Source: CAYXLW01 sp964466055 (lineage in GTDB: Bacteria; Patescibacteriota; Gracilibacteria; GCA-2401425). Taken from it: DNA of 35,431 bases. Within the stretch, counting starts at the first letter, position 1; each line of letters starts with the position of its first letter. Below the pieces are notes generated by a model. It saw only the letters and a program-made list of their open reading frames with translations, had not been told where the DNA came from and did no database searches. The stretch covers positions 1-35,431 of the forward strand of contig CAYXLW010000013.1 in NCBI GenBank assembly GCA_964466055.1, read 5' to 3'. The position numbers were made by a program, and so were the translations under genes. Below are positions 24,218-32,759 of the stretch, one piece after another.

Positions 24218-25756
24218 CTATTTCTCTAATCTTGGGAACAAGATTTCTTTTTCTCCCAAATCTTTCCATTCACCTTTTTGTCCATCCCAACAAGTTTTTT
24301 CTTCTAAATTTTTAGCAAGTGGAAACCCTAGAATTTTTCGCATTTTTTCTGAAGTGTAAGGCAGAAAAGATTCAAGCATATAAGTAATCTGTCTCATAAA
24401 TTCTAAAAACAAGGGCATAATTGCTTTAAATTTTTCAGGATTTTCTTTTATCAAAATCCATGGCTTTGTTTCATCCATTTGTTTATTGGCAAAATCTAGA
24501 GCCTTCCATATCTCGCCAATTGCTAAAGAAAGAGAAAAAGTGTTCATGGAATTTGAAATATTTCTCCAAGTATCTTCTAAAGTTTTACTAAATAGCTTTG
24601 AATATTCTTCATCACAATCGGAGATCATATTTGGAGTGATTTCATTTTTTAAGGAAAGAACAGAAACACGATTCATTAAATTCCCAAGATTATTTGCTAA
24701 ATGAGCATTATAAATATTTTCAAATTGATCTCTAGTAAAATCATAATCTTGACCTGTTGGCACTTGCGAAAGCAGAAAATATCTAAGAGCATCAACTCCA
24801 TAATTTTTAACTTCTTCAAAAGGATCAACAACATTACCCAAAGATTTAGACATTTTTTGACCTTCTGAAGTTAAAAAACCATGAATTAGGATTTTATCAG
24901 GAACAGGAATCTCTGATGATATTAACATCCCAATCCAAATTCCTGCATGAAATCTAACAATATCTTTTCCAATAACATGAATTTTTTCTCCATTACTCCA
25001 ATATTTTTTATAAAGCTCTCCGTTATTTTCGTAATCTAAAGCTGAAATATAATTAGTTAAAGCATCGCACCAAACATACATATTTTGACTTTGGTCATTT
25101 GGAACTGGAATCCCCCAAGGTAATGTTTCTGCGGGACGAGAAAAACTCACATCTTTTAACCCTCCATCTTCTAACATCGCAACAATTTCATTTTGTCTAA
25201 ATTCAGGAACAATTTCTAATTCCTTGTTTTTTATTTTTTTAAGAATTTGATCTGAGTATTTTGAAAGACGAAAAAAATAATTTTCTTCTGAAACCTTAAC
25301 TGGTGCTTTTAAATGGTTGGGACATTTCCCATCAACTAAATCTTTTTCTGGGATGAATGTTTCACATCCTTCACAATAAAGACCGTCATATGATTTTTTA
25401 TAAATATCCCCTTTTTTATCTAATTCTTCCCATAATTTTTGAACAGATGGCCAATGTTTTTTTTGATCCGACGTTCTTATAAAGTCATTGTTTAAAATAT
25501 TCAAAACATTAGTTAGCTCTTTAAATTTTCCAGCATTAATATCACATAATTCTTTTGCTGTTATGTTTTTTGAAAGAGCTGTTTTATATATTTTTATCCC
25601 ATGTTCATCCGTTCCTGTAAGGAAAAAAACATCATTCCCAATAAGTTTATTATATCTTGCTATGGCATCGGTCATTATTAGCTCTAGTGCAAAACCTATA
25701 TGAGGAGCTCCGTTAACATAAGCTATGGATGTTGTAATATAAAAAGGATTTTTCAT
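24218..25756 (-). CDS. metG: Methionyl-tRNA synthetase
   Basis: 512 residues. Class I signatures are clear: GAPHIGFALE near residue 17 (HIGH), and GQKMSKSLGN near residue 300 (KMSKS). The zinc-knuckle insert is present as YCEGCETF followed by CPNH, that is one pair of Cys and a second, partly degenerate pair. Also seen are TGTDEHG, the tryptophan-rich WCDALTNYISAL and the helical anticodon-binding domain after residue 345. The C-terminal tRNA-binding extension of longer MetRS proteins is absent. It charges tRNA-Met (including initiator) in the cytoplasm. It is divergent from dnaG with 124 bp between. Stop codon TAG. Confidence 0.95.
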   Translation of the reverse strand: MKNPFYITTSIAYVNGAPHIGFALELIMTDAIARYNKLIGNDVFFLTGTDEHGIKIYKTALSKNITAKELCDINAGKFKELTNVLNILNNDFIRTSDQKKHWPSVQKLWEELDKKGDIYKKSYDGLYCEGCETFIPEKDLVDGKCPNHLKAPVKVSEENYFFRLSKYSDQILKKIKNKELEIVPEFRQNEIVAMLEDGGLKDVSFSRPAETLPWGIPVPNDQSQNMYVWCDALTNYISALDYENNGELYKKYWSNGEKIHVIGKDIVRFHAGIWIGMLISSEIPVPDKILIHGFLTSEGQKMSKSLGNVVDPFEEVKNYGVDALRYFLLSQVPTGQDYDFTRDQFENIYNAHLANNLGNLMNRVSVLSLKNEITPNMISDCDEEYSKLFSKTLEDTWRNISNSMNTFSLSLAIGEIWKALDFANKQMDETKPWILIKENPEKFKAIMPLFLEFMRQITYMLESFLPYTSEKMRKILGFPLAKNLEEKTCWDGQKGEWKDLGEKEILFPRLEK

Positions 25757-25820
25757 GTTTGATAAATAATTTATATATTTGCCAATTTAGTTTATTTTAT
25801 AAGTTGACTCGAGTAAAACA

Positions 25821-25858
25821 TAAATTTTTGCTTCATTTTTCTTATTTATATTATATAA
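25821..25858 (+). promoter_or_regulatory. Probable promoter of dnaG-greA
   Basis: A TATAAT at about 25854-25859 lies some 22 nt before the dnaG ATG. The best -35 at suitable distance is TTCATT, so it is only moderate. A TTGACT at 25804-25809 is too far upstream for it. Confidence 0.4.
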
Positions 25859-25880
25859 TTCCACCCCATTAACCATCTAC

Positions 25881-27629
25881 ATGGATCACACTGAAGAAAT
25901 TAAGGCAAGAATCCCAATTGAAGAGCTAGTAAGCGACTATGTGCAAATAAGAAAAGCCGGCCGAAACTTTAAGGCATTATGCCCGTTTCATAATGATAAA
26001 CATCCATCATTTTTGATAAGCCCAGAAAAAGGTATTGCTTGGTGTTTTTCATGTCAAAGCGGAGGTGATATTTTTAGCTTTTTACAACAAATTGAAAAAA
26101 TAGATTTCCCAGAAGCATTAAAAATACTTGCAGAGCGTGCAGGAGTTCAACTTCCTGAGTTTTCCAAAGAAAAAAAAACAGACAAAATACATATTCAAGA
26201 CATATTAGAATCCGTATCGAGTTTTTATAAAGAAGAATTTAAAGATTCAAAAAAAGCACAAGAATACTGGAAAACACGTGAAATTAGCTCAGAAATCACA
26301 AATCTTTTTGAAATTGGCTATGCACCAGACTCGTTTACGAAAACTTTTGATTATCTAAAAAAACAAAAATTTACTCCCGAAGCCATTATTAAAGCAGGAA
26401 TATCGATAGAGAAAGATGAAAAGAAAGGTGAGTTTTTTGATAGATTTAGAGATCGACTAATAATACCTATAAAAAATCATTTAGGAAAAATTATAGGATT
26501 TGGAGGAAGATTGATTGAAAATAAAAAAGATGAAGCAAAATATTTAAATTCCCCTGAAACTTCCCTTTATAATAAATCATACGTTCTATATGGACTTGAT
26601 AAAGCAAAAGAATCAATAAAAAAAGAGAATTGTGCAATAATTTTAGAAGGATATATGGATGTCATAGCATCACATCAAGCAGAAGTAAAAAATGTTGTAG
26701 CTGTTTCTGGAACTGCACTTACTGATCAGCAATTAAAACTTTTAAAAAGATATACAAACACTTTAAAACTTTGTTTTGATCAAGATAATGCTGGAAGAGA
26801 AGCAACTAAAAGATCAATAGAACTCGCAGCAGAGCAAGATTTTAATATTGAAATTATTATAATAGAAAATGCAAAAGATACAGATGAACTTATAAAAAAA
26901 GATCCAAACCTTTGGAAACAAGCTATAACAGAAACAATATCGCCACTAGACTTTTTTATTTTAGAAGCGGAAAGTAGATATAATATAAATGATATTGTTC
27001 AACAAAAAGAATTTATTTCCGAAGTTCTCAATAGGATTAAAGTATTTTCAAATAAAGTGGTTCAGAATAACTATGCAAAAATCCTTTCAGAAAAATGTAA
27101 CTTAGATTTACGCATTTTGTTGGAAGAGTTAAGAAAGGTTAAGTTAAATAGATATGAAACCAAAGAATCTGAAAATATTAAAATTAATAATGAGTTAATT
27201 ACAGCAGAAAAATACCTTCTTGGTATAATTGGATCAACTCCAGAATGTTTAGAATATGTAAGTGAAAATTTAATTTTTCAAATATTTAAAGATATGGAGA
27301 CAAAAGATATTTACAAAAAGCTCCTTGAGAACTACAATGAAGAAGTAATATCTTCTAAAAATTATGAAGTTTTTTGTACCCCAGAAGAGAAAGAAAAAAT
27401 AAAAATATGGTCACTGTATACAGAAGAAAAAAATACAGAACTTAACAAAGAAGACTGGCAAAAGGAGTGTGTTAAAGTTGTAAAAAATCTGAATATTCAA
27501 AATTTAAAGAAAGAAGAAAAAAACATAGCACAAAAAATGAAAGATCAAAATCTTCCAAAGGAAGAATCTCAGAGACTAGCTCTTCAAATTATGGAAATAA
27601 ACAAATTAAAGTCTAAAATTTATAAATAA
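25881..27629 (+). CDS. dnaG: DNA primase
   Basis: 582 residues. The N-terminal zinc domain has C34-P-F-H37 and C55-x-x-C58 (CHC2 type). The central TOPRIM domain shows IILEGYMDVIA with the catalytic Glu, VVAVSGTALTDQQ and CFDQDNAGREA with the Asp pair. The C-terminal part (about 430-582) is helical and charged and would bind the replicative helicase. The enzyme lays RNA primers at the replication fork. It is 18 nt upstream of greA and probably in one operon; the usual rpoD neighbour of dnaG is replaced by greA here. The leader has no Shine-Dalgarno sequence. Confidence 0.96.
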   Translation: MDHTEEIKARIPIEELVSDYVQIRKAGRNFKALCPFHNDKHPSFLISPEKGIAWCFSCQSGGDIFSFLQQIEKIDFPEALKILAERAGVQLPEFSKEKKTDKIHIQDILESVSSFYKEEFKDSKKAQEYWKTREISSEITNLFEIGYAPDSFTKTFDYLKKQKFTPEAIIKAGISIEKDEKKGEFFDRFRDRLIIPIKNHLGKIIGFGGRLIENKKDEAKYLNSPETSLYNKSYVLYGLDKAKESIKKENCAIILEGYMDVIASHQAEVKNVVAVSGTALTDQQLKLLKRYTNTLKLCFDQDNAGREATKRSIELAAEQDFNIEIIIIENAKDTDELIKKDPNLWKQAITETISPLDFFILEAESRYNINDIVQQKEFISEVLNRIKVFSNKVVQNNYAKILSEKCNLDLRILLEELRKVKLNRYETKESENIKINNELITAEKYLLGIIGSTPECLEYVSENLIFQIFKDMETKDIYKKLLENYNEEVISSKNYEVFCTPEEKEKIKIWSLYTEEKNTELNKEDWQKECVKVVKNLNIQNLKKEEKNIAQKMKDQNLPKEESQRLALQIMEINKLKSKIYK

Positions 27630-27647
27630 TTATTTAACTAAATAGAA

Positions 27648-28163
27648 ATGGCTACAACTAAAAAAACACAGAAAAAAGATAATACAACTTCAACTATAAA
27701 TATTGACGATGTTTTAGTAACAAAAGAAGGGCTTTCGAAACTAAAGGAGGAGTTACGCATTCTAGAAACAGAGAAAAGGAAGGAAATTGCACAAAGACTT
27801 CAAGAAGCAATTGCCTATGGAGATCTTTCTGAAAATTCAGAGTATCAAGAAGCAAAAGAAGAACAAGCATTCACTGAGGGGCGAATTCTTGAACTTAATA
27901 AAAAAATTAAGAATGCAAAAATTATTTCTGAACATCATGGTAAAAGTATTAATCTAGGATCTAACGTTGAAATTCAAAATTTAAAATTAAAAAAATTAGA
28001 AAAATACACTATTGTAGGATCAACAGAAGTAAACCCATTCGAAGGGAAAATTTCAAATGAATCACCTCTTGGATCTGCACTTTTAGGAAAAAATAAAGGA
28101 GACATAGTTGAATATATTGCTCCTGAGGGAAATTTTAAATATGAAGTCTTAAAAGTTTCTTAA
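27648..28163 (+). CDS. greA: Transcription elongation factor GreA
   Basis: 171 residues. After a non-conserved Lys/Thr-rich extension of about 20 residues, the GreA/GreB pattern follows: VLVTKEGLSKLKEEL, then the coiled coil with AIAYGDLSENSEYQEAKEEQ, which carries the acidic tip residues that enter the RNA polymerase channel, and a C-terminal FKBP-like domain (YTIVGSTEVNP, ISNESPLGSALLG). It rescues backtracked RNA polymerase by stimulating transcript cleavage. Normal GreA is about 158 residues, so the N-terminal tail is an addition. It follows dnaG by 18 nt. Confidence 0.95.
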   Translation: MATTKKTQKKDNTTSTINIDDVLVTKEGLSKLKEELRILETEKRKEIAQRLQEAIAYGDLSENSEYQEAKEEQAFTEGRILELNKKIKNAKIISEHHGKSINLGSNVEIQNLKLKKLEKYTIVGSTEVNPFEGKISNESPLGSALLGKNKGDIVEYIAPEGNFKYEVLKVS

Positions 28164-28352
28164 TTGTGTCCAGAGTTCAAGATACGATTCCTAGCAATGG
28201 TAAATAAAATTTAAGAATTATGATTAAGAATTATGAATTAAGGAAATAATAGTTTCTATGTTTTTTATTTATTTTTCATCAACTTTTAAGGTCTACCTAT
28301 AATTTAGAAATATCTATCCCATTACTGCTACTATCTATCCCCTATATTTATT

Positions 28353-28760
28353 ATGACTGACAACAAATCTGTAAGTCAAAAACAGGATCAAAAATATATC
28401 ATTCCAAAAATAGTTCTGGAAAGATATCCAGAACTTGTTGAAATGCTCAAAAAATCTGAAAGTATTGATGATGATGAAAAAAATTATTGGTTCGGCGCAT
28501 TGGAAACAATGGATGAAGATCAAGTTAAGTCTCTCAGAGAAATTTTAGAAGATGAAATTTCTCAATTAAAAAAAATAGAAGAAGAAGGGCACAAAGAAGC
28601 CATACAAGAAATTGATAAGGTAAAAAATGAAATGATAGAAAAACAAATTATGGAAGATAGAAAAAAAGCAGAAGAAGAAAGACGAGAGAAAGAAGCTAAA
28701 ATTCGAAAGGAAGAAGAAGATCGTCAGGATGAATTACTTTCTATGCTTGACAATATTTAA
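28353..28760 (+). CDS. Coiled-coil protein, unknown function
   Basis: 135 residues. The first 60 residues are helical and acidic (YPELVEMLKKSESIDDDEKN, then LETMDEDQVKSLREILEDE). From about 70 to 125 the chain is a long charged helix (Lys/Glu/Arg repeats such as KKAEEERREKEAKIRKEEE) that predicts a coiled coil. No known domain. A TATATT lies 4 nt before the ATG, suggesting a very short leader or a leaderless message. The 190 nt upstream contain a 13-nt direct repeat (TTAAGAATTATGA, about 28211-28240) and no gene. Confidence 0.65.
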   Translation: MTDNKSVSQKQDQKYIIPKIVLERYPELVEMLKKSESIDDDEKNYWFGALETMDEDQVKSLREILEDEISQLKKIEEEGHKEAIQEIDKVKNEMIEKQIMEDRKKAEEERREKEAKIRKEEEDRQDELLSMLDNI

Positions 28761-28801
28761 AAATTTATGTAATGATCCCCACCTTTAATATTTAAATTAA
28801 A

Positions 28802-29335
28802 ATGAAAAAAGTTGAGGATGGAGCCGTCCCTGAAGTAAGTGAAAAATTATTAAACAAGATATCAACTGAAATCTTAACTATTATGATAAAACAAAGATGC
28901 GCATTTTTAAAAATGGGTATACCACCTAATGTTCTTTTTAAAAATATTTCTGAACTTTATCCTAAAATTAACTCAAGCCATATTATAGGTAAAGAGCTCA
29001 TCTCAAAAAATGCATCTACAATAAAAGAAAATATTGTTTTTGTTTCGGGGTATGAAAGTCTATCTGCAGAAGATCAAATAAAGTTTGAAACAAAAGTTAG
29101 AGAGTTAGTTGCAAATCTCAAAAAGAAAATAATAATTTTATCAACAACTTTGCCAGATATTAGTATATTTGATATTGATAGACCATTTTATGGACATCGA
29201 GAGCTTCCATGTGATCAGTTTTTTGAAATTGATATAAAAAGTCCAAATGAGTTTAATATTGTTCAATACAAATATCTTCTTAGGATAAATCAAGCCGAAT
29301 TTGCTCAAGTTAATACAAAAAAATTTACTGTATAA
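28802..29335 (+). CDS. Hypothetical protein next to comF
   Basis: 177 residues with no signal peptide. The chain has a helical N-terminal part (about 1-75) and an alpha/beta part with hydrophobic strands (IVFVSGYESL, KKIIILSTTLPDI, FFEIDIKSP). I do not recognise a family. It ends 3 nt before the comF-like ATG, so the two are very likely translated from one message, and the unknown gene at 28353 may be the first of the same operon. Confidence 0.65.
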   Translation: MKKVEDGAVPEVSEKLLNKISTEILTIMIKQRCAFLKMGIPPNVLFKNISELYPKINSSHIIGKELISKNASTIKENIVFVSGYESLSAEDQIKFETKVRELVANLKKKIIILSTTLPDISIFDIDRPFYGHRELPCDQFFEIDIKSPNEFNIVQYKYLLRINQAEFAQVNTKKFTV

Positions 29336-29338
29336 AAT

Positions 29339-30016
29339 ATGTTAAAAACTATTTCTTTCTTATTGAAGTTCATTTTCCCGTCCCATTGTATCCAATGTAA
29401 AACAGAAGGAGATTTTCTATGTAAAAGTTGTGAAGAAAAATATTTTGTTACAAACAAGAAACAAGTTTGTCCTATATCTTACCTGCCATCTGTCCATGGA
29501 AGAACTTTAGATAATTATAAAAATAAAACTTCACTTGATGGATTATTAGTACTTTCTTCATATAAAAAAAATAATATTTTACAAAAATTACTTAAAAAAC
29601 TTAAGTATTATTTTGCTTTTGATATAGCTAATACTTTAGGAAATATTCTTAATAAATTTTTAAATCAACAAGGATTTCCAAAAAAAGAATTTTGTATCAC
29701 ATACGTTCCTTTACATTGGAAAAGAAAGTCTTATAGAGTTTTTAACCAAAGCAAATTATTGTCAGAAAAAATAGGAGAAACTAAAAAACTTTTAAATCGA
29801 GTTAAGCATACGCCTCAACAAGCAAAATTGAATCGAAATGAAAGGTTAAACAACCTAAAAAACGCTTTTGAGTTTGTTGGAAAAGAAATGCCTGAAAAAG
29901 TTCTTATAGTTGATGATGTTGCCTCTACATGTACAACATTAAATGAGTGTGCAAAAGTTTTAAAAGCATCTGGAGCAAAAGAAGTTTGGGGTATAGTTTT
30001 AGCTAGAAATATTTAA
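29339..30016 (+). CDS. ComF-family phosphoribosyltransferase-like protein
   Basis: 225 residues. The N-terminal zinc-finger-like part has HCIQCKTEGDFLCKSC (two CxxC pairs), then an alpha/beta PRTase domain with YVPLHWKRKSYRVFNQSKLL (the ComF P-x-H-x-x-R..R-GFNQ block) and near the C-terminus VLIVDDVASTCTTL, the PRPP-loop. In most ComF proteins this loop reads DDV-x-TTGAT; the change to STCTT is notable. ComF is linked to DNA uptake in naturally competent bacteria. The window also has a ComEC-type hydrolase, at 8160, but not in the same operon. Confidence 0.88.
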   Translation: MLKTISFLLKFIFPSHCIQCKTEGDFLCKSCEEKYFVTNKKQVCPISYLPSVHGRTLDNYKNKTSLDGLLVLSSYKKNNILQKLLKKLKYYFAFDIANTLGNILNKFLNQQGFPKKEFCITYVPLHWKRKSYRVFNQSKLLSEKIGETKKLLNRVKHTPQQAKLNRNERLNNLKNAFEFVGKEMPEKVLIVDDVASTCTTLNECAKVLKASGAKEVWGIVLARNI

Positions 30017-30031
30017 TATCAGAAAATTAGC

Positions 30032-30090
30032 AGGCGAGGTCACGTGACCTCACCTACCAGTTATTGATTTCTATTATATCAGAAATCAAT
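30032..30090. terminator. Double palindrome between convergent comF-like gene and pyrB
   Basis: GAGGTCACGTGACCTC (30036-30051) is a perfect 16-bp palindrome, extended on both sides by AGG/CCT with one mismatch. Next to it ATTGATTTCT (30063-30072) pairs with AGAAATCAAT (30081-30090), a 10-bp stem. Both lie in the 88-bp gap between convergent genes and could end transcription from both sides; no long T-run follows, and a protein-binding site is also possible for the first. Confidence 0.5.
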
Positions 30091-30104
30091 TACTATTCTT
30101 GATA

Positions 30105-31043
30105 TTATAGTCTTCCCTCTACCCCAAAAGCCAAAGCAATTAATGCCATTCTTACAAGAACTCCATTCTCTGTTTGTTTAAAATAAGCTGCACTATTATG
30201 TGAATCTACATATTTCGGAATCTCATTCAAACGTGGCAATGGATGCATTACTGTAAAATCCTTTTTTGCTTTACTTAAAATATTATCATTTAAAATGAAT
30301 AAATCTTTTAATCTTTTATATTCTTCTTTATCTTTAAATCTTTCTTCTTGTACGCGAGTCATATAAATCACATCAACATTCTTTATCCCTTCTTCAAAAT
30401 TTTCAGTTTCTGAATAATTTATTCCTGCTTTTATAAGTTCTTCTAAGATATATTCGGGCATTCTTAACTCTTTTGGAGAAATAAATATTAATTCGATATC
30501 GTAATGTTTTAGAAGATGTGTAAGTGAATGAACTGTTCTTCCAAATTTTAAATCACCAACCATAGCAACTTTTATCCCATCTATCTTTCCTTTTTCTTTT
30601 CTAATAGTAAACATATCTAGAAGTGCTTGAGTAGGATGTTGTCCTGGACCATCCCCTGCATTTATAAATGGCTTATCAGTAACTTGAGTTGCAATATCTG
30701 CTGATCCTTTTTCAGGATGTCTCATAATTATCATATCTGCATACTGAGAAATAACTCTTATTGTATCTTCTAATGTTTCTCCTTTTTTCATAGAAGAGTT
30801 TTCCATTCCTTCAGTTGATATTATTTTCGCACCAAGTCTCTGACAAGCTGTTTGAAATGAAAGCTTTGTACGTGTTGATGGTTCGTAAAAAAGAGTTGCT
30901 ATAATTTTATCTTTCAAGATATCTGTATATTTTTCACCTTTTGTATAAACACTCATCTTCTCTGCAATGTTCAAAATATGTTCAATTTCTTCTTTGTTTT
31001 TAAATTGGAGCGTAGATGTAAGCTGAAGATTTTTATAGTTCAT
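30105..31043 (-). CDS. pyrB: Aspartate carbamoyltransferase catalytic chain
   Basis: 312 residues from the ATG at 31043; an earlier in-frame ATG (31100) would overlap the end of pyrC and add 19 non-conserved residues. Signatures: FYEPSTRTKLSFQTACQRLG (carbamoyl-phosphate site SxRT), MRHPEKGSA, GDGPGQHPTQALLDMFTI, GDLKFGRTVHSL and HPLPRLNEIP. The enzyme joins carbamoyl phosphate and aspartate in pyrimidine synthesis. Length equals that of the family (about 305-310). The pyrI regulatory chain is not adjacent. It follows pyrC with a 25-nt gap on the same strand, so both form an operon. Confidence 0.95.
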   Translation of the reverse strand: MNYKNLQLTSTLQFKNKEEIEHILNIAEKMSVYTKGEKYTDILKDKIIATLFYEPSTRTKLSFQTACQRLGAKIISTEGMENSSMKKGETLEDTIRVISQYADMIIMRHPEKGSADIATQVTDKPFINAGDGPGQHPTQALLDMFTIRKEKGKIDGIKVAMVGDLKFGRTVHSLTHLLKHYDIELIFISPKELRMPEYILEELIKAGINYSETENFEEGIKNVDVIYMTRVQEERFKDKEEYKRLKDLFILNDNILSKAKKDFTVMHPLPRLNEIPKYVDSHNSAAYFKQTENGVLVRMALIALAFGVEGRL

Positions 31044-31068
31044 AATAATATTATTATCTGATTTAATT

Positions 31069-32319
31069 TTATATAACTTTTTCTCCCTGTAAATATACAC
31101 TATCTAATTTACCTTTCACTCTTAATCCATTCCATGGTGTCCATCCACACTTAGTTTTAAGATTTTCATTTTTAATAATCCAATATTCATTAAAATCTAA
31201 AATTATAATATCAGCATCTTTTGCTTCTTTTATTTCTCCTTTATTTAAACCCCATAGTTCTGCTACATTTTTTGAATATAATTTGATAATTTCATTTAGA
31301 CTTAATTCGCCTTCATGATATTTAGTAAGCAATAAAGGTAGTGCTGTTTCTAATCCTGGAATCCCTGAAGGAGATTTTCCATAAGGAACGTTTTTTTCTT
31401 CTAATGTGTGTGGAGCATGATCTGTTCCAATCATATTAATAGTTCCCTTCTTAAGATGATCCCAACAAGCTTTAACATGTTTTATGTTTCTCACGGGTGG
31501 ATTCATTTGTATCAATGTTCCAAATTTTGCATAATCTTCTTCTGTAAGAAAAAGATGATGCGGAGCTATTTCACATGTAATTTTTAATCCTTCTTTTTTT
31601 GCTCCTTCAATTAAATCAAGCTCATCTTTAGTTGAAGTATGACATATATGAACTTTAGCCCCTGTTTTTCTAGATAGTTCTATACATTGTCTAACAGCTT
31701 CTTTAGCTGCTTCTACTGATCTTATCTTAGAATGCATACTAACATTACATCCTTCCGTGAAATATTTTTCTTTATTTTCTCTTAAAATATTTTCAGCTTC
31801 AGCATGAATAGCAATAATGAGATTGCTTTTAGTAGCAACTTCAAATGTTTTTTCCATTACCTCTTTTCCTTCAATAAGCATATTCCCTGTTGTAGAGCCA
31901 AAGAACAATTTTATTCCTGATACTTTTTCATCTTTTAAATTTTCTAAAAACTCAAAGTTACCTGAACTAGCTCCAACAAAAAGCTTCCAATTGCATTTAG
32001 CTTTATTTTCAAATAATTTCTTTTTTTCTTCTAGTGCATTTTGTGATACTACAGGTGGATTTGTGTTTGGCATATCAAACACAGTAGTTATTCCTCCATA
32101 AATTGCTGCAAGTGTCCCTGTTTCAATATTTTCTTTTTGTGGAAAACCTGGATCTCTTAAATGAACGTGCGGATCGATCATTCCAGGTAGAGCATATTTT
32201 GAACAATTTTTATTTTCATTGCCTGTTTTATGAACTTCTTTAATTTTCCCATCTTGAATAATGATATTTCCAAATACTATTTGATCCCTAATTACTATAT
32301 TTATATCTTTTATTTCCAT
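31069..32319 (-). CDS. pyrC: Dihydroorotase, class I type
   Basis: 416 residues from the ATG at 32319 (MEIKDINIVIRDQ). A longer frame from 32415 would run back into the arsR promoter and adds non-conserved residues. Zinc and substrate motifs: PGMIDPHVHLRDPG (H51, H53), FDMPNTNPP, IAIHAEAE, VHICHTST and MIGTDHAPHT. It closes carbamoyl-aspartate to dihydroorotate, the step after pyrB. The size (about 420) and motif set match the long class I enzymes such as that of Bacillus rather than the short E. coli form. First gene of pyrC-pyrB, divergent from arsR. No carAB or pyrD in view. Confidence 0.95.
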   Translation of the reverse strand: MEIKDINIVIRDQIVFGNIIIQDGKIKEVHKTGNENKNCSKYALPGMIDPHVHLRDPGFPQKENIETGTLAAIYGGITTVFDMPNTNPPVVSQNALEEKKKLFENKAKCNWKLFVGASSGNFEFLENLKDEKVSGIKLFFGSTTGNMLIEGKEVMEKTFEVATKSNLIIAIHAEAENILRENKEKYFTEGCNVSMHSKIRSVEAAKEAVRQCIELSRKTGAKVHICHTSTKDELDLIEGAKKEGLKITCEIAPHHLFLTEEDYAKFGTLIQMNPPVRNIKHVKACWDHLKKGTINMIGTDHAPHTLEEKNVPYGKSPSGIPGLETALPLLLTKYHEGELSLNEIIKLYSKNVAELWGLNKGEIKEAKDADIIILDFNEYWIIKNENLKTKCGWTPWNGLRVKGKLDSVYLQGEKVI

Positions 32320-32381
32320 TAATTTATTATTATTTACTTCTGCAAGTCTAAGAAAAAGTTTTTCAAAAAGCAAAAAATAAA

Positions 32382-32410
32382 TTGACACTTGATTAAAATG
32401 AAAATAGTAT
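32382..32410 (+). promoter_or_regulatory. Promoter of the arsR-arsP-like operon
   Basis: A perfect TTGACA (32382-32387) and TAGTAT (32405-32410) are 17 bp apart. The start would be near 32417, giving a leader of about 23 nt to the ATG at 32440. The -10 box and start are overlapped by the palindrome at 32408-32429. Confidence 0.8.
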
Positions 32411-32429
32411 ATCAATGCTTATTGATATA
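32408..32429. promoter_or_regulatory. ArsR-family operator
   Basis: ATATCAAT-N4-ATTGATAT (32409-32428) is a perfect inverted repeat, extended by one T-A pair. It covers the end of the -10 box and the transcription start and resembles known ArsR/SmtB-type operators (ATTCAA...TTGAAT-like). The gene directly behind encodes an ArsR-family repressor, so autorepression that is relieved by metal binding is the natural reading. Confidence 0.8.
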
Positions 32430-32439
32430 AATAATTATT

Positions 32440-32751
32440 ATGGAAAATACTTGCTGTAATAACCACGATGAAAAAAAATTAGAATCTATAGCCAATATAC
32501 TGAAAGTTATAGCTGAACCTAACCGTTTAAAAATAATTTGCTTTCTCTCAAAAGAGAAGAAATGCGTATGTGAGATTGAAAAGAATTTTAACCTAAAACA
32601 GAATTTGATATCTCATCACTTGAAAATTTTACAAGATAAAGGGCTTATTATATGTGAAAAAAAAGCACAATGGCGATATTACTTTTTAAATAAAGATATG
32701 ATCAAAAATTTTACATTAATATTTAAAGAAATTTTATCATTTAATAATTAA
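32440..32751 (+). CDS. ArsR-family metal-responsive transcriptional repressor
   Basis: 103 residues. Winged-helix fold with the ArsR pattern: AEPNRLKIICFLS, the CVCEIE motif (C42, C44) at the start of the recognition region as in the metal site of ArsR (CVCDL), LKQNLISHHLKILQDKGLI (recognition helix) and WRYYFL in the wing. Two further Cys at the N-terminus (C5, C6) and C34 may add ligands. The CxC site suggests As(III)/Sb(III) or a soft metal. It would bind the palindrome at 32408-32429 and repress itself and the permease gene 8 nt downstream. Confidence 0.92.
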   Translation: MENTCCNNHDEKKLESIANILKVIAEPNRLKIICFLSKEKKCVCEIEKNFNLKQNLISHHLKILQDKGLIICEKKAQWRYYFLNKDMIKNFTLIFKEILSFNN

Positions 32752-32759
32752 CATAACTT

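Noticed and set aside
31044..31100. Upstream start for pyrB
   Set aside because: It would overlap the end of pyrC and add a non-conserved Lys/Tyr-rich extension; the ATG at 31043 gives the family length.
32320..32415. Upstream start for pyrC
   Set aside because: The 32 extra residues are not like dihydroorotase, and the DNA there holds the arsR promoter and part of its operator.
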